Shown here piece after piece: positions 43,396 through 52,075 of a stretch of DNA of 64,000 bases. The stretch lies in the NCBI GenBank assembly GCA_046328715.1, contig JAXLWB010000014.1:151693-215692 (forward strand). Reading direction: 5' to 3'. Position 1 is the stretch's first letter; each line of letters begins with the position of its first letter. The notes below the pieces were generated by a model. It was not told the origin of the DNA and did no database searches. It saw only the letters and a list, made by a program, of their open reading frames with translations. The translations under genes were made by a program, and so were the position numbers. The stretch comes from JAXLWB01 sp046328715 (GTDB lineage Bacteria; Chloroflexota; Anaerolineae; Caldilineales; Caldilineaceae).

Positions 43396-44467
43396 AGATG
43401 CTCAGAGTGTAGAAACGTCGACAAATAATGGGCAGAACGCAAAGATGCTGCCTGCGCAGAATTTACGAGATATTCTCAATCCAGTAACCGAAGGACTCGT
43501 TCTGGTTGAAGATAAGCTTCGTTCGATCGACTCCTCACTCTTTGCGCCGCTTGCCAATGCCTTTGTTACGTTGATCGGCAGCGGTGGCAAGCGCCTACGC
43601 CCAGCCTTGGCGCTGCTTTCTGCCGATTGTACCCATCGGCTTGAAAAGGCGACTACAAACGAACGAGTGATTGCTCTGGCCTCGGCGGTGGAGATGTTGC
43701 ATACCGCCACCCTCGTGCATGATGATGTGATCGATGGCGCGCTCTTGCGCCGTGGTGCGCCAACGCTCAACGCCACCTGGAGTGGTGGTGCGACCGTATT
43801 GGCTGGGAATTACATGTTTGGCACCGCCGCCTACTTTTCTTCGGAAACGCAAAACATGCGGGTCATTCGTATCTTCAGCGATACAATCAAGGTGATTGTC
43901 GATGGCGAGATGCATCAACTGCACGCACGCCACCGCTACGATCAACCCAAGGATGATTATTATCAACGCATCTATGCCAAGACGGCGAGCCTGTTTTGTG
44001 CTGCAACCGAAGGTGCTGGCATTTTGACGGGTCTTGGCGACGATGAAATCATGCGACTGCGTGACTATGGTTACAACCTGGGCATGGCGTTTCAGATCGT
44101 GGATGACATGCTCGATTTTACTGGCACCGCAGAATCGTTGGGAAAACCATCGGGGAGTGACCTGCGTCAAGGCACGCTGACATTGCCTTTCTTCTACTAC
44201 CTACAACAACATCCTTTCCCACAAACTGTCATCGAGAATTTGGAGAGTGCCCTCTCCCAGTCGGATGACGAGAACCCAGAAACTTGGTACGAAGCGGTTC
44301 ATACGCTGGTTGAGGATCTGCGTTATAGCAGTGCAATCAAGGCTGCACGTCAAGAAGCGACGCATTTTCTTGACTTAGCACGGCAAGCACTCGCACCATT
44401 TCCCATGAGTACATCCAAGCATTCGCTGCTAGCACTGTGCGACTTCGTGGTGGAACGGACGTACTAA
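43352..44467 (+). CDS. Polyprenyl diphosphate synthase
   Basis: Trans-prenyltransferase that builds the side chain of quinones or a polyprenyl carrier. The 371-residue protein has GSGGKRLRPALALLS, the first Asp-rich motif in HDDVIDGALLRRG and the second in FQIVDDMLDFTG. The start GTG overlaps tatD by 44 nt, with GGAGG upstream; a later ATG at 43445 (MLPAQNLRDIL) is possible. The first 35 residues are not conserved. Product length cannot be told from sequence. Confidence 0.9.
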   Translation: MTVQATLNPSLSQNKDAQSVETSTNNGQNAKMLPAQNLRDILNPVTEGLVLVEDKLRSIDSSLFAPLANAFVTLIGSGGKRLRPALALLSADCTHRLEKATTNERVIALASAVEMLHTATLVHDDVIDGALLRRGAPTLNATWSGGATVLAGNYMFGTAAYFSSETQNMRVIRIFSDTIKVIVDGEMHQLHARHRYDQPKDDYYQRIYAKTASLFCAATEGAGILTGLGDDEIMRLRDYGYNLGMAFQIVDDMLDFTGTAESLGKPSGSDLRQGTLTLPFFYYLQQHPFPQTVIENLESALSQSDDENPETWYEAVHTLVEDLRYSSAIKAARQEATHFLDLARQALAPFPMSTSKHSLLALCDFVVERTY

Positions 44468-44469
44468 AT

Positions 44470-46701
44470 TTAGGTGATTTTACAGACCAGAAATGCAATT
44501 TTGCCACCCCATTTGATAGTCTTATTGAGTAGTTGGCGCTCGTATAGTGTGCGTGCCTGCTGGATTTCGGCGCTATTCAACTGTGCCGCCAATCGTTGTC
44601 CGTAGCTCGGTTTGCTCGTGGTCGATGGTGCAAACCAACGTTCGAGCAGCGAGGCCGTGACCTGCATCTCGCTCACTTCATCCTCTAGCTGTGCTGTCAC
44701 CCGCAATCCCGCAGATTGAAATGCATTCACCAGATCACTTTCGTCCCAATTGACTAACGGATCGGCAGCATCCTCGTAAATTGCCTCTTCCGCATGGATT
44801 AGTCGCTCCACCAGGGCTGAGTCGAGCGTAGCGAGGTCAACCAGCCGGTAGATGCGCTGTGTATACCTTGGTACGCGCTCGGCTAGACTGATGACACCTT
44901 CGGGTGCAAGTACTTTGACCATCGATCCGATGGTTTGCACCTTGTCCGCAATGTCAATCAACGCGTTGTAACCGATTACAGCGTCGAAATGTTTTGGTTC
45001 AACTTCTGCATCCTGCAGCGAGACTAGCCAATCGCCGATCTCGCCAACTCGTACAATCGGACGCTCCACTTCATCAAGTTTGGACGCCTGTTGGTTAATG
45101 GCATCGGCATCGCGTTGACTGCGTGCCAGAGCATAGACTCCCCCTTCAGGTACACGACGCAGCGCCTCCCAGGTAATCAGCCCTGTGGCTGCTTTAAGAT
45201 CGAGTACCAATGCGTGACGCTGCAAATGAGCAGAATCGAGAACCCGATCACGAATTGATCCTAAACGTTCGCCCGCATTCGAGATTGTCCGTTGCAACCA
45301 GCGATCTTTGGCAGGGTCGTCGGGCGAATGGGTGAGGATTTCGAGATGTTCATCACTCACCGCCAGCATAGCAGCCAGTTGTGCCTCGCGCCGCCGTGCT
45401 ACCTCAATCTTGATCTGCGCCTCGTAGCCTTGATCGCTTGGCTGGTAGAAGACTTTGCCTTGCAGTGAGGCAGGCAAATATTGCTGCGCTACCCAGTGGT
45501 CACGATAGGCGTGCGGATAAAGATAGCCTTCGCCATGACCGAAGCCTTCCTTGTCACGGTTGCCATCGCGCAGGTGATTGGGTACGCCGCTATCTGCCTC
45601 CTGTTCGACCTGGGCGATCGCATCAAAGAAGGCAAAGGCTGTGTTCGACTTCTTACAGGTAGAAAGATACAGCGCCGCCAGGGCAAGGTGGAAGCGTCCT
45701 TCGGGCAGCCCGACCTGTTCAAAGGCCTGTGCACATGATGTGACTACCGTGATCGCATTCGGATCGGCCATGCCCACATCCTCACCCGCAAAGATCAGCA
45801 TGCGCCGAAAGATGAACCTGGGTGCCTCTCCGGCATAGATCATCTTCGCCATCCAATACATCGTCGCATCAGGATCACTGCCACGTAGGCTCTTGATGAA
45901 GGCACTGATCGTGTCAAAGTGATAGTCACCCTCTTTGTCGTAGAGCACGGCCCGGCGTTGGATTGACTCTTCCGCAATGGCAAGTGTAATGTGAGTGGTA
46001 GGGGATTTCTGATTAACCTCTGGCTTTGTCGTCTCTACCGCCAACTCTAGCGCGTTCAGAACCGCTCGTGCATCGCCATTGGCAACGTTGACCAGATGAT
46101 CGAGTGCATCTACATCCATTTTGATGTTGAGATTGCCATAGCCGCGCTCTGGCTCCGCCAGTGCCTGGCGCACAATTTGGCGCAGATGATCTTCGGTAAG
46201 AGAAGTTAACTGAAAAATGCGGCTGCGACTGACTAGCGCTTTGTTGACCTCAAAATAGGGATTCTCAGTGGTGGCGCCGATCAAGATAACCGTGCCATTT
46301 TCTACCCAAGGCAGCAGGGCATCTTGTTGTGCTTTGTTGAAGCGGTGTACTTCATCGACGAAGAGAATCGTGCGTTGCCCTTGCATCTTGGCGCGCTCTT
46401 GTGCCTCAGCAATGGCATCACGGATTTGCTGTACACCTGCTAGCACCGCGTTGATCTCGATAAAGTGAGCCTTAGTTGTGTTGGCGATCACCTTGGCTAA
46501 GGTCGTCTTGCCCGTGCCTGGCGGCCCGTAGAAGATCAGGCTGCCCAACTGATCGGCCTGAATTGAGCGACGCAGTAGCCGCCCAGGCCCGATGATGTGC
46601 TCCTGCCCCACATATTCATCAAGCGTGCGCGGTCGCATGCGGGCGGCAAGTGGGGCTTCTTTCTGTTGACGGTCTTGATGGGCTTGGTCGAAAAGATTCA
46701 T
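44470..46701 (-). CDS. rarA: RarA/MgsA-type AAA ATPase fused to a methyltransferase-like domain
   Basis: Residues about 1-440 are a RarA/MgsA replication-maintenance ATPase: RPRTLDEYVGQEHIIGPGRLLRR, Walker A GPPGTGKTTL, Walker B ILFVDEVHRFNKAQQD, sensor GATTENPYFEV and the C-terminal YLYPHAYRDHWVAQQYLP. Residues about 480-743 are an extra domain with a Rossmann-like, SAM-methyltransferase-like pattern (LVLDLKAATGLITWEALRRVPEGGVYALARS, FDAVIGYNALIDI, GVISLAERVPRYTQR). Such fusions are known from cyanobacteria and Chloroflexota. The conserved SAM-binding Gly motif is only partly present, so activity is uncertain. Confidence 0.9.
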   Translation of the reverse strand: MNLFDQAHQDRQQKEAPLAARMRPRTLDEYVGQEHIIGPGRLLRRSIQADQLGSLIFYGPPGTGKTTLAKVIANTTKAHFIEINAVLAGVQQIRDAIAEAQERAKMQGQRTILFVDEVHRFNKAQQDALLPWVENGTVILIGATTENPYFEVNKALVSRSRIFQLTSLTEDHLRQIVRQALAEPERGYGNLNIKMDVDALDHLVNVANGDARAVLNALELAVETTKPEVNQKSPTTHITLAIAEESIQRRAVLYDKEGDYHFDTISAFIKSLRGSDPDATMYWMAKMIYAGEAPRFIFRRMLIFAGEDVGMADPNAITVVTSCAQAFEQVGLPEGRFHLALAALYLSTCKKSNTAFAFFDAIAQVEQEADSGVPNHLRDGNRDKEGFGHGEGYLYPHAYRDHWVAQQYLPASLQGKVFYQPSDQGYEAQIKIEVARRREAQLAAMLAVSDEHLEILTHSPDDPAKDRWLQRTISNAGERLGSIRDRVLDSAHLQRHALVLDLKAATGLITWEALRRVPEGGVYALARSQRDADAINQQASKLDEVERPIVRVGEIGDWLVSLQDAEVEPKHFDAVIGYNALIDIADKVQTIGSMVKVLAPEGVISLAERVPRYTQRIYRLVDLATLDSALVERLIHAEEAIYEDAADPLVNWDESDLVNAFQSAGLRVTAQLEDEVSEMQVTASLLERWFAPSTTSKPSYGQRLAAQLNSAEIQQARTLYERQLLNKTIKWGGKIAFLVCKIT

Positions 46702-46810
46702 ATTTAGTGAGACAGTAGACGGTAGAACAGTAAAATAGTGGAATAGTGGGTGGGCTACTGTCCTACCCGAACATCTAGAATTGCATCTTTACCTTGCATC
46801 ATGCGCTCTG

Positions 46811-47650
46811 CTACACCATCTCTGCAATCAGTGGTCGATGATCGCTGACGCCGTCGGCTTCGCTGTAGATTCGGCAATCTGTGACTTGGGATGCAAGTGC
46901 TTGGCTGGCAAAGATATAGTCAATCCGCAGTGGCAGCGCAGGAATGGGAAAAGTTGATTGACCTGGAGTGCCAAAGCGCGCAAACAGGTCAACATAGCCA
47001 GCTCGTTCAACTTGTGCAATTACCTGCGGACCCTTTTCACCCAAGATCATATGTTCCCCTTTGTTGCTTGGCCATCGAGCCCGTAGCTCTTGCAAGTGGT
47101 CGCCAACATCCCACAAGCTGAGTGCATTAAAATCCCCCATCAGGAGATGTGGACGGTTGCGATCCCTTCCCAGCCAGGTACGCGCCACGCGCAGTTGGAT
47201 CAGGCGTATTTCTTCGTCAGTGTGGTCAAGATGAGTCTCGTAAACGGTAAAGGTACGCTGGTCGGGCAGCAGAATGCGTGCCTCAAGTAGACCCCTCTGT
47301 TCCTTCTGGGTGAGCAGTTGCTCTTTATCCTCTTCCTTGGCGGTGAGATGATGAGCACTGCTGGCGATAATCGGCCAACGTGACAGAATGGCATTGCCAT
47401 AGGCATCGGCTGGCAGTTTGTTTTGTGCTGGCCAACGGACACATGGACCAAACACAAAGTGAAGCCCCAAGGTTTCAGCCAAAGCTTCTAGTGCAGGCTT
47501 GTCACTACCCTGTATCCGACGTGGATAGAAAACTTCATTGAGCCCGATAATGTCGGGTTGAATTGTGCGCAAGACTTCGCCAACCTCAAGCAGATTGGGC
47601 TTGTGGTCAGCACTCTTCCAACCGTGAATATTCCAGGTAACAACGCGCAT
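46811..47650 (-). CDS. Endonuclease/exonuclease/phosphatase family protein
   Basis: A Mg-dependent phosphodiesterase of the EEP fold. VTWNIHGW, IIGLNEVFYPR, YETHLDHTDEEIR, LMGDFNALS, DYIFASQAL and SDHRPLIAEMV cover all catalytic motifs. Substrate cannot be predicted. The ATG at 47650 (MRVVTWNIHGW) is chosen; an upstream GTG at 47659 overlaps the vapC stop as GTGA and would indicate coupling. Confidence 0.88.
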   Translation of the reverse strand: MRVVTWNIHGWKSADHKPNLLEVGEVLRTIQPDIIGLNEVFYPRRIQGSDKPALEALAETLGLHFVFGPCVRWPAQNKLPADAYGNAILSRWPIIASSAHHLTAKEEDKEQLLTQKEQRGLLEARILLPDQRTFTVYETHLDHTDEEIRLIQLRVARTWLGRDRNRPHLLMGDFNALSLWDVGDHLQELRARWPSNKGEHMILGEKGPQVIAQVERAGYVDLFARFGTPGQSTFPIPALPLRIDYIFASQALASQVTDCRIYSEADGVSDHRPLIAEMV

Positions 47651-47655
47651 TGTCT

Positions 47656-48054
47656 TCACGACCAGTCTTCAATCAGTAGGTTTTGTACGCGACTAAATTC
47701 ACGAGTGTTGTTGGTCACCAGTGTTGCATTGTTTGCCAATGCAATCGCCGCTATGAGCATATCGAGCGGCCCAATCGGCTGTCCCTGCTTTTCGAGGTGA
47801 CTTCGCAGTAGGGCGTAGGCATTGGCCGCGCTGTCATCAAAGGGGAGTGAGTCAAAACGATGAACAAAAGGCTGAATGGTGGTGAGTCGCTTGATTGGAT
47901 TAACATGGCGCACGGCACCGACTAACAATTCAGCTTTGACGATCGAACAAAGCCGAATTGTCTCTTCTGTTTGCATTGCAAAGTGTTGACGAAGCCGCTC
48001 GGATCTGCCGTTGAGAAAGTAGATACAGATATTGGTGTCCAGCAGGTAGATCAT
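47656..48054 (-). CDS. VapC-like PIN-domain toxin
   Basis: A 132-residue PIN ribonuclease of type II toxin-antitoxin systems. The acidic residues are visible in LLDTNICIYFL, VKAELLVGA and IGPLDMLIAAIAL, and NNTREFSRVQNL ends the domain. The start overlaps the antitoxin stop as ATGA. Members of this family cleave tRNA or rRNA; the target here is unknown. Confidence 0.9.
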   Translation of the reverse strand: MIYLLDTNICIYFLNGRSERLRQHFAMQTEETIRLCSIVKAELLVGAVRHVNPIKRLTTIQPFVHRFDSLPFDDSAANAYALLRSHLEKQGQPIGPLDMLIAAIALANNATLVTNNTREFSRVQNLLIEDWS

Positions 48055-48497
48055 CGTAGCACTTCACGTTCTTCATGTAAGCCTTGCTCTGACCGCTCCA
48101 AAGGAGCTTCTGCAAATGAACCGTAGGTCGCTGCCACAAATGCTTGCCATGACAATTCCTGTTCTTTGCGCATTCGTCGATTGATCGGTGCTACTGTCTG
48201 CATGGATTGCACCTGATAGACTGCCCGTGCTTCAGCAACCGCAGAGCCAAGCACGCTTTCTGAAACACCTCGACTCCGCAAACTTTCAAGCAACACATCA
48301 AGCTCTTGACTAGACTTGAGTCGTTCTTGATCAGCCTGCAATCCTTGCCCGACATAAGCTCGGATTAAGGGCTGGTAGCCAGAAAAGCCCAGCTTCGGCG
48401 CAATCGCTTTCAACTCTTCGACAAGCGTTTGCGGCATGCGCAGACTGATAGTCGTCATCGGCTCTTCATTTGGGATTTGGCGTGTCGTGTATTTCAT
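48051..48497 (-). CDS. Antitoxin partner of the VapC-like toxin, two-module
   Basis: This 148-residue protein is longer than a usual VapB (70-90). Residues about 14-55 look like a ribbon-helix-helix DNA-binding domain (MTTISLRMPQTLVEELKAIAPKLGFSGYQPLIRAYV). The last 40 (WQAFVAATYGSFAEAPLERSEQGLHEERE) match a toxin-neutralising tail found in many VapB-like antitoxins. The start may be the internal ATG (MTTISLRMPQ). The two modules look joined from different antitoxin types. Confidence 0.75.
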   Translation of the reverse strand: MKYTTRQIPNEEPMTTISLRMPQTLVEELKAIAPKLGFSGYQPLIRAYVGQGLQADQERLKSSQELDVLLESLRSRGVSESVLGSAVAEARAVYQVQSMQTVAPINRRMRKEQELSWQAFVAATYGSFAEAPLERSEQGLHEEREVLR

Positions 48498-48586
48498 AAT
48501 CGACTCTACTTAATTCCATGTATTGGCATTATGGTTCTATTTTACACGAATGTATATATATTGTCAATACGCCCAGGCACCCAATT

Positions 48587-48647
48587 ACAGAGTCCCGCAC
48601 GTTAGTAAGGCTAACAGATCACCCCTTACTAACGTGCGGGACTCTGT
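48587..48647. repeat. Perfect 24-bp inverted repeat between antitoxin and ECF genes
   Basis: The left arm 48587-48610 (ACAGAGTCCCGCACGTTAG...) and right arm 48624-48647 are exact reverse complements around a 13-nt loop. There is no T-run on the minus strand. A palindrome this perfect suggests a recently mobile MITE-like element. Confidence 0.8.
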
Positions 48648-48689
48648 ACGAGCGAAATTAGCTACTTTCTTACAGTTGAAATAAACCTT

Positions 48690-49232
48690 TTACAGGCTAG
48701 ACTTACCGCGTCCACCTTCTGCGGCATTCCAGGCTCCTACTACAGCGCCACTTAGAATTGCAGCCGCGACAGCCTCGATCAAGGCGACTGGAATCAGGAC
48801 ACTATCTGCGGCAAACGGAAGAATATCAGGGCGGCGAATGTTGAGCATGGCCACCACCAAAATCGTGTTTGTCAATGCGCCAACGGCACCGCCGACGCCT
48901 GCGGCCACAACTTTATTTCCACCTGCCAGTGCTCGATAGGCCAAGACCGGTGTTAACCCCACGAAAATTCGAGGCAGTACCGAAATAAGCGGATCCTTGA
49001 AGACACCAGTCGTATCCTGAAACCAACTGAAAATACCGTAGAGCAAACCGAGAATGCCACCGACCACAGGTCCTCCCAAAATGCTTCCAACGCTAACCGG
49101 GATATGTACTGTCGTGGCATTCCCAGGTGGGATCGGAATTGGCGGAAAACCAAGCACTTGAATCGAACCCAACAAAATTACGATAGCTCCAAAAACACCC
49201 GCAATCACGATCTGACGAACGGAAAGTTGCAT
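48690..49232 (-). CDS. ECF transporter S component (substrate-binding membrane subunit)
   Basis: A 180-residue membrane protein with about six helices: VRQIVIAGVFGAIVILLGSIQVLG, VHIPVSVGSILGGPVVGGILGLLYGIFSW, ISVLPRIFVGLTPVLAYRAL and a Gly/Ala-rich C-terminal helix. This pattern is typical of vitamin-uptake S components (CbrT/HmpT-like). AAGGAGT precedes the ATG; a longer in-frame extension reads through the hairpin at 49321-49371 and is rejected. Substrate unknown. Confidence 0.8.
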   Translation of the reverse strand: MQLSVRQIVIAGVFGAIVILLGSIQVLGFPPIPIPPGNATTVHIPVSVGSILGGPVVGGILGLLYGIFSWFQDTTGVFKDPLISVLPRIFVGLTPVLAYRALAGGNKVVAAGVGGAVGALTNTILVVAMLNIRRPDILPFAADSVLIPVALIEAVAAAILSGAVVGAWNAAEGGRGKSSL

Positions 49233-49320
49233 AATCGACTCCTTTGGATTAGGGATGAAGTGTGGACAAATCTCATTATAGCACAGGTTACCGTAAAATG
49301 TTGCTTCAAAGTGGGGTCGG

Positions 49321-49371
49321 AGCCCGCTAGCGTTAGCGTATGATGTTTTCCGTGCGCTAACACTAGCGGCT
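49321..49371. repeat. Palindrome of the CCGCTAG-CGTTAGCG type
   Basis: AGCCCGCTAGCGTTAGCG pairs with CGCTAACACTAGCGGCT with one bulge and one mismatch. It lies in the 166-nt gap between ecfT and the S-component gene. Similar CGCTAGCGTTAGCG repeats occur widely in other bacterial genomes. Confidence 0.6.
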
Positions 49372-49398
49372 CTGATTTCCAATTTGCAACTCGCTATT

Positions 49399-50232
49399 CT
49401 AAGTCAGGTAGAGCACCAACCCAAAGATCAGCGCTGCAATCGCCACGACAATGTAATCCTGCAGGTGACTTTGTAGGACAACAAACTTGGTTCGTCCTTC
49501 GCCGCTGATATAGCAGCGCGCCTCCATTGCTGCGATCAAATCTTCGGCACGGCGTAGTGCATTGAGAAACAGGGGAACCATCAACGGTAGATAGGCGCGT
49601 GCCAGCTTGTCGGGCCGCCAGAGGCGTGCGCCGATCAGTGAAGTAGCGCCTCGGCTAGCCTGCGCCTTCATGATGTTTTCAAGTTCCTGGGCAAACGTGG
49701 GCACAAAACGCAGTGCAATCGTAAAAATCAGCGCAATCTCATGGGCCGGAATGCCGATCCGACGAAACGGATTGAGCAGATATTCTAAGCCGTGAGTCAA
49801 CTCGGTCGTTGTTGAAGTCATGGTGATCAATCCCGTCAGAATTAAAAGATTGAAGACACGCAGGATATTCACCACAATCGTTGCGATTCCACCCTGAGTG
49901 ATTCGGATCCAGCCCCATTCAAAATAGACCGTTCCTGTGGCCGAACGTCCCAGAAAGAGCAACTGCAAGATCAACACGACCGTCATCGCCGGAATGGCCA
50001 GCCGCAATACGCGTAAGGTATAACTCACCGGAATACGTGACAGAATCGCAATACCTAGAATCAGACCCAGTAACAAGAGATTGGCAATGATTGAATTGCA
50101 AAAGGAGATGGTGAGTACCAAAAGTCCACCAGCCATAATTTTAGCCCGCGGATCAAGGCGATGGACGGGTGAGCCTGTAGGGATGTATTGCCCAATCGTG
50201 ATATTGCGAAGGAATTCAAATTCTGATGCCAT
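49399..50232 (-). CDS. ecfT: Energy-coupling factor transporter transmembrane subunit EcfT
   Basis: The 277-residue EcfT subunit couples ATPases to the S component. The cytoplasmic motifs are AQASRGA and AMEARCY; the second usually reads A-R-G/S, so Cys is unusual. RLDPRAKIMAGGLLVLTISFC and LEYLLNPFRRIGIPAHEIALIFTIALRFVP are typical. No EcfA ATPase gene is in the window, so the ATPases must be elsewhere. It starts 4 nt after the P1 peptidase stop. Confidence 0.88.
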   Translation of the reverse strand: MASEFEFLRNITIGQYIPTGSPVHRLDPRAKIMAGGLLVLTISFCNSIIANLLLLGLILGIAILSRIPVSYTLRVLRLAIPAMTVVLILQLLFLGRSATGTVYFEWGWIRITQGGIATIVVNILRVFNLLILTGLITMTSTTTELTHGLEYLLNPFRRIGIPAHEIALIFTIALRFVPTFAQELENIMKAQASRGATSLIGARLWRPDKLARAYLPLMVPLFLNALRRAEDLIAAMEARCYISGEGRTKFVVLQSHLQDYIVVAIAALIFGLVLYLT

Positions 50233-50236
50233 AGCT

Positions 50237-51205
50237 TTACAGATCTTTTGCGGCGGGCATGCCGTACAAACTTTCTGCGTTCACGACAGCGCGCACGACT
50301 GCGTCAGCCAAGATGTCGGCTGCCAGCGCACCTAACAGTCCGGTATCGGCCTCTTGGTTTCCGAAGGAGAGCGCAAAGACCAGATCGCCGTCAATTGAAG
50401 TGTGGATCGGATTGATCGAGCGCGCCAGCCCATCGTGCGCCATTTGCGCAACTTTGGTACAACCAGTTTTCGACAGCTTGACGTTGGTCGCTACCACAGC
50501 CAAGGTCGTATTGCCGCCACGAAAGCCGATATCCGCCAAGTTGCGGGTCAAAATTCGCTCCGCTAGCAGGCGTGGGTCAACTATTTGCCCGGATTTTGCA
50601 TCCCTGGCGCCGGCGATCGGCAGACCCGTATGTGGGTGAATCACTGTGCCTGCAGCATTGACAACTACCAAGGCTGCAATGATGATGCCATTTTCTAAAC
50701 AACGACTGGCTGTGCCCAATCCGCCTTTCATCGCCTGGCCAAAGCCAAGCAATTTGCCGACCGTTGCACCGGTGCCAGCGCCGACAGACCCTTCCGCAAT
50801 TACTCCACCATTGGCCGCCTGACAGGCTGCATAACCAGCAGCCGCATCGGGCCGTACATCGGCCCGCCCCAGCGGCAGATCGAAGAGAATCGCTGCGGGT
50901 ACAATCGGTACCTTAGCAATGCCCACATCGTACCCGATACTTTGCTCTTCTAGCCAATGCATCACCCCATCCGCCGCTGCCAAGCCAAAGGCGCTGCCGC
51001 CAGCAAGAATAATGGCATGTACCTTCTCGACCGTGCAGACTGGATCAAGCAGCGCTGTCTCGCGCGTGCCAGGCCCGCCTCCTCGTATGTCGACACCGGC
51101 TACAGCTCCTTGTTCACAGAGGATCACGGTGCAGCCAGTCGCCGCTTCGCGATTTGTCCAGTGACCCACCTTTAACCCTGGAACATCTGTAATTGCGTTA
51201 TTCAT
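50237..51205 (-). CDS. P1 family aminopeptidase (DmpA/BapA-like)
   Basis: An Ntn-type self-processing peptidase or amidase, 322 residues. ITDVPGLKVGHWT at the N-terminus, GGGPGTRET, ILAGGSAFGLAAADGVMHWLE, GSVGAGTGATVGK and FRGGNTTLAVVATN are conserved. The autocleavage nucleophile is probably the Thr of GGNTTLAVVATN. It heads the P1-ecfT-S-component run. Substrate may be a D- or beta-amino acid peptide or a cyclic amide. Confidence 0.88.
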   Translation of the reverse strand: MNNAITDVPGLKVGHWTNREAATGCTVILCEQGAVAGVDIRGGGPGTRETALLDPVCTVEKVHAIILAGGSAFGLAAADGVMHWLEEQSIGYDVGIAKVPIVPAAILFDLPLGRADVRPDAAAGYAACQAANGGVIAEGSVGAGTGATVGKLLGFGQAMKGGLGTASRCLENGIIIAALVVVNAAGTVIHPHTGLPIAGARDAKSGQIVDPRLLAERILTRNLADIGFRGGNTTLAVVATNVKLSKTGCTKVAQMAHDGLARSINPIHTSIDGDLVFALSFGNQEADTGLLGALAADILADAVVRAVVNAESLYGMPAAKDL

Positions 51206-51385
51206 AAACTTCTGTCATGCCATTAAATGCTGAAAATTGCCATCCTGTTTAACAAATGAGCTTTATTATTCCAAATAAAGTGAGAGTATGTTGATAGAGA
51301 TCGTAGAGGTTTTACTCACAAAAACCTTGTATGCTTATAGGAAACTATTTCCCTATCTAGAACTTACGGATTCAATCGTGACCTC

Positions 51386-52042
51386 ATGACCAATCATTGC
51401 AAACGTTGTGGCAGCAACTATTCCTGCCGCTTAAGTAAGGGTCAGTTGGCCTTTGTTGTAAACGAAGACAACCTGGCCCAAGCTTTATTTTCGCAGCTTC
51501 GAATTTCGGATGCCAGCCTATGTGCATGGCTGCAAGCAGGCGAGGCTGTTTGCTTGCTCCGTGGACCCTGTTTTCATCGATCAATGTATATGTGGAAAGT
51601 GAAATCCCTAAAAAGCAATCGTGTTGGTTGGACAAGCGCCGGAACTGACGCTGAAAAATTTATGCTACCCCTTCCAGTTCGCCGATTGTGTGAATCGGCC
51701 CTTCCCTCGCGTCTCCATATCGGGGATGTTGCAGGAATCGAAAACGCTTCATTAAGCCCGCTTGCTCTGTTGCGCACTCCTGTTCCCTTCAAAGCGGGTG
51801 GCACTCCAGTAGGGACGATCTTTGCTAGTTCACGCCTGACGATTATGGACGGCCCATTCTGTTACTGTGATGGTAAGTACGGGCAAATCTTCTGGCATGT
51901 CTGTTCAGAAAACGGACTGGAAGGCTGGGTTGCGGAATGTGATCACGAAAGCTATCAACTCAAGCCGCTGACGATCCGTTGCAGCGGATATGGCTGCAAT
52001 CTCCTATCGCCTGTAGTCTGGCAAGCATCGAATTTTGGGTAA
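51386..52042 (+). CDS. Cys-rich protein with two SH3-like repeats, unknown function
   Basis: A 218-residue protein without a signal peptide. Two segments look like bacterial SH3 domains: residues about 50-85 (AVCLLRGPCFHRSMYMWKVKSLKSNRVGWTS) and 148-188 (LTIMDGPFCYCDGKYGQIFWHVCSENGLEGWVAE). It has ten or more cysteines, including an N-terminal HCKRCGSNYSC that resembles half a zinc finger. The only plus-strand gene in a minus-strand stretch, and divergent from the P1 peptidase. I do not recognise the family beyond SH3-like. Confidence 0.65.
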   Translation: MTNHCKRCGSNYSCRLSKGQLAFVVNEDNLAQALFSQLRISDASLCAWLQAGEAVCLLRGPCFHRSMYMWKVKSLKSNRVGWTSAGTDAEKFMLPLPVRRLCESALPSRLHIGDVAGIENASLSPLALLRTPVPFKAGGTPVGTIFASSRLTIMDGPFCYCDGKYGQIFWHVCSENGLEGWVAECDHESYQLKPLTIRCSGYGCNLLSPVVWQASNFG

Positions 52043-52075
52043 AGTAGATGATTCACCCAGCTTGGCTTTGCAGAC

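Noticed and set aside
47650..48054. The EEP phosphatase as a third component of the toxin-antitoxin locus
   Set aside because: The overlap is suggestive, but the protein has all motifs of a general phosphodiesterase and I know of no such three-gene system.
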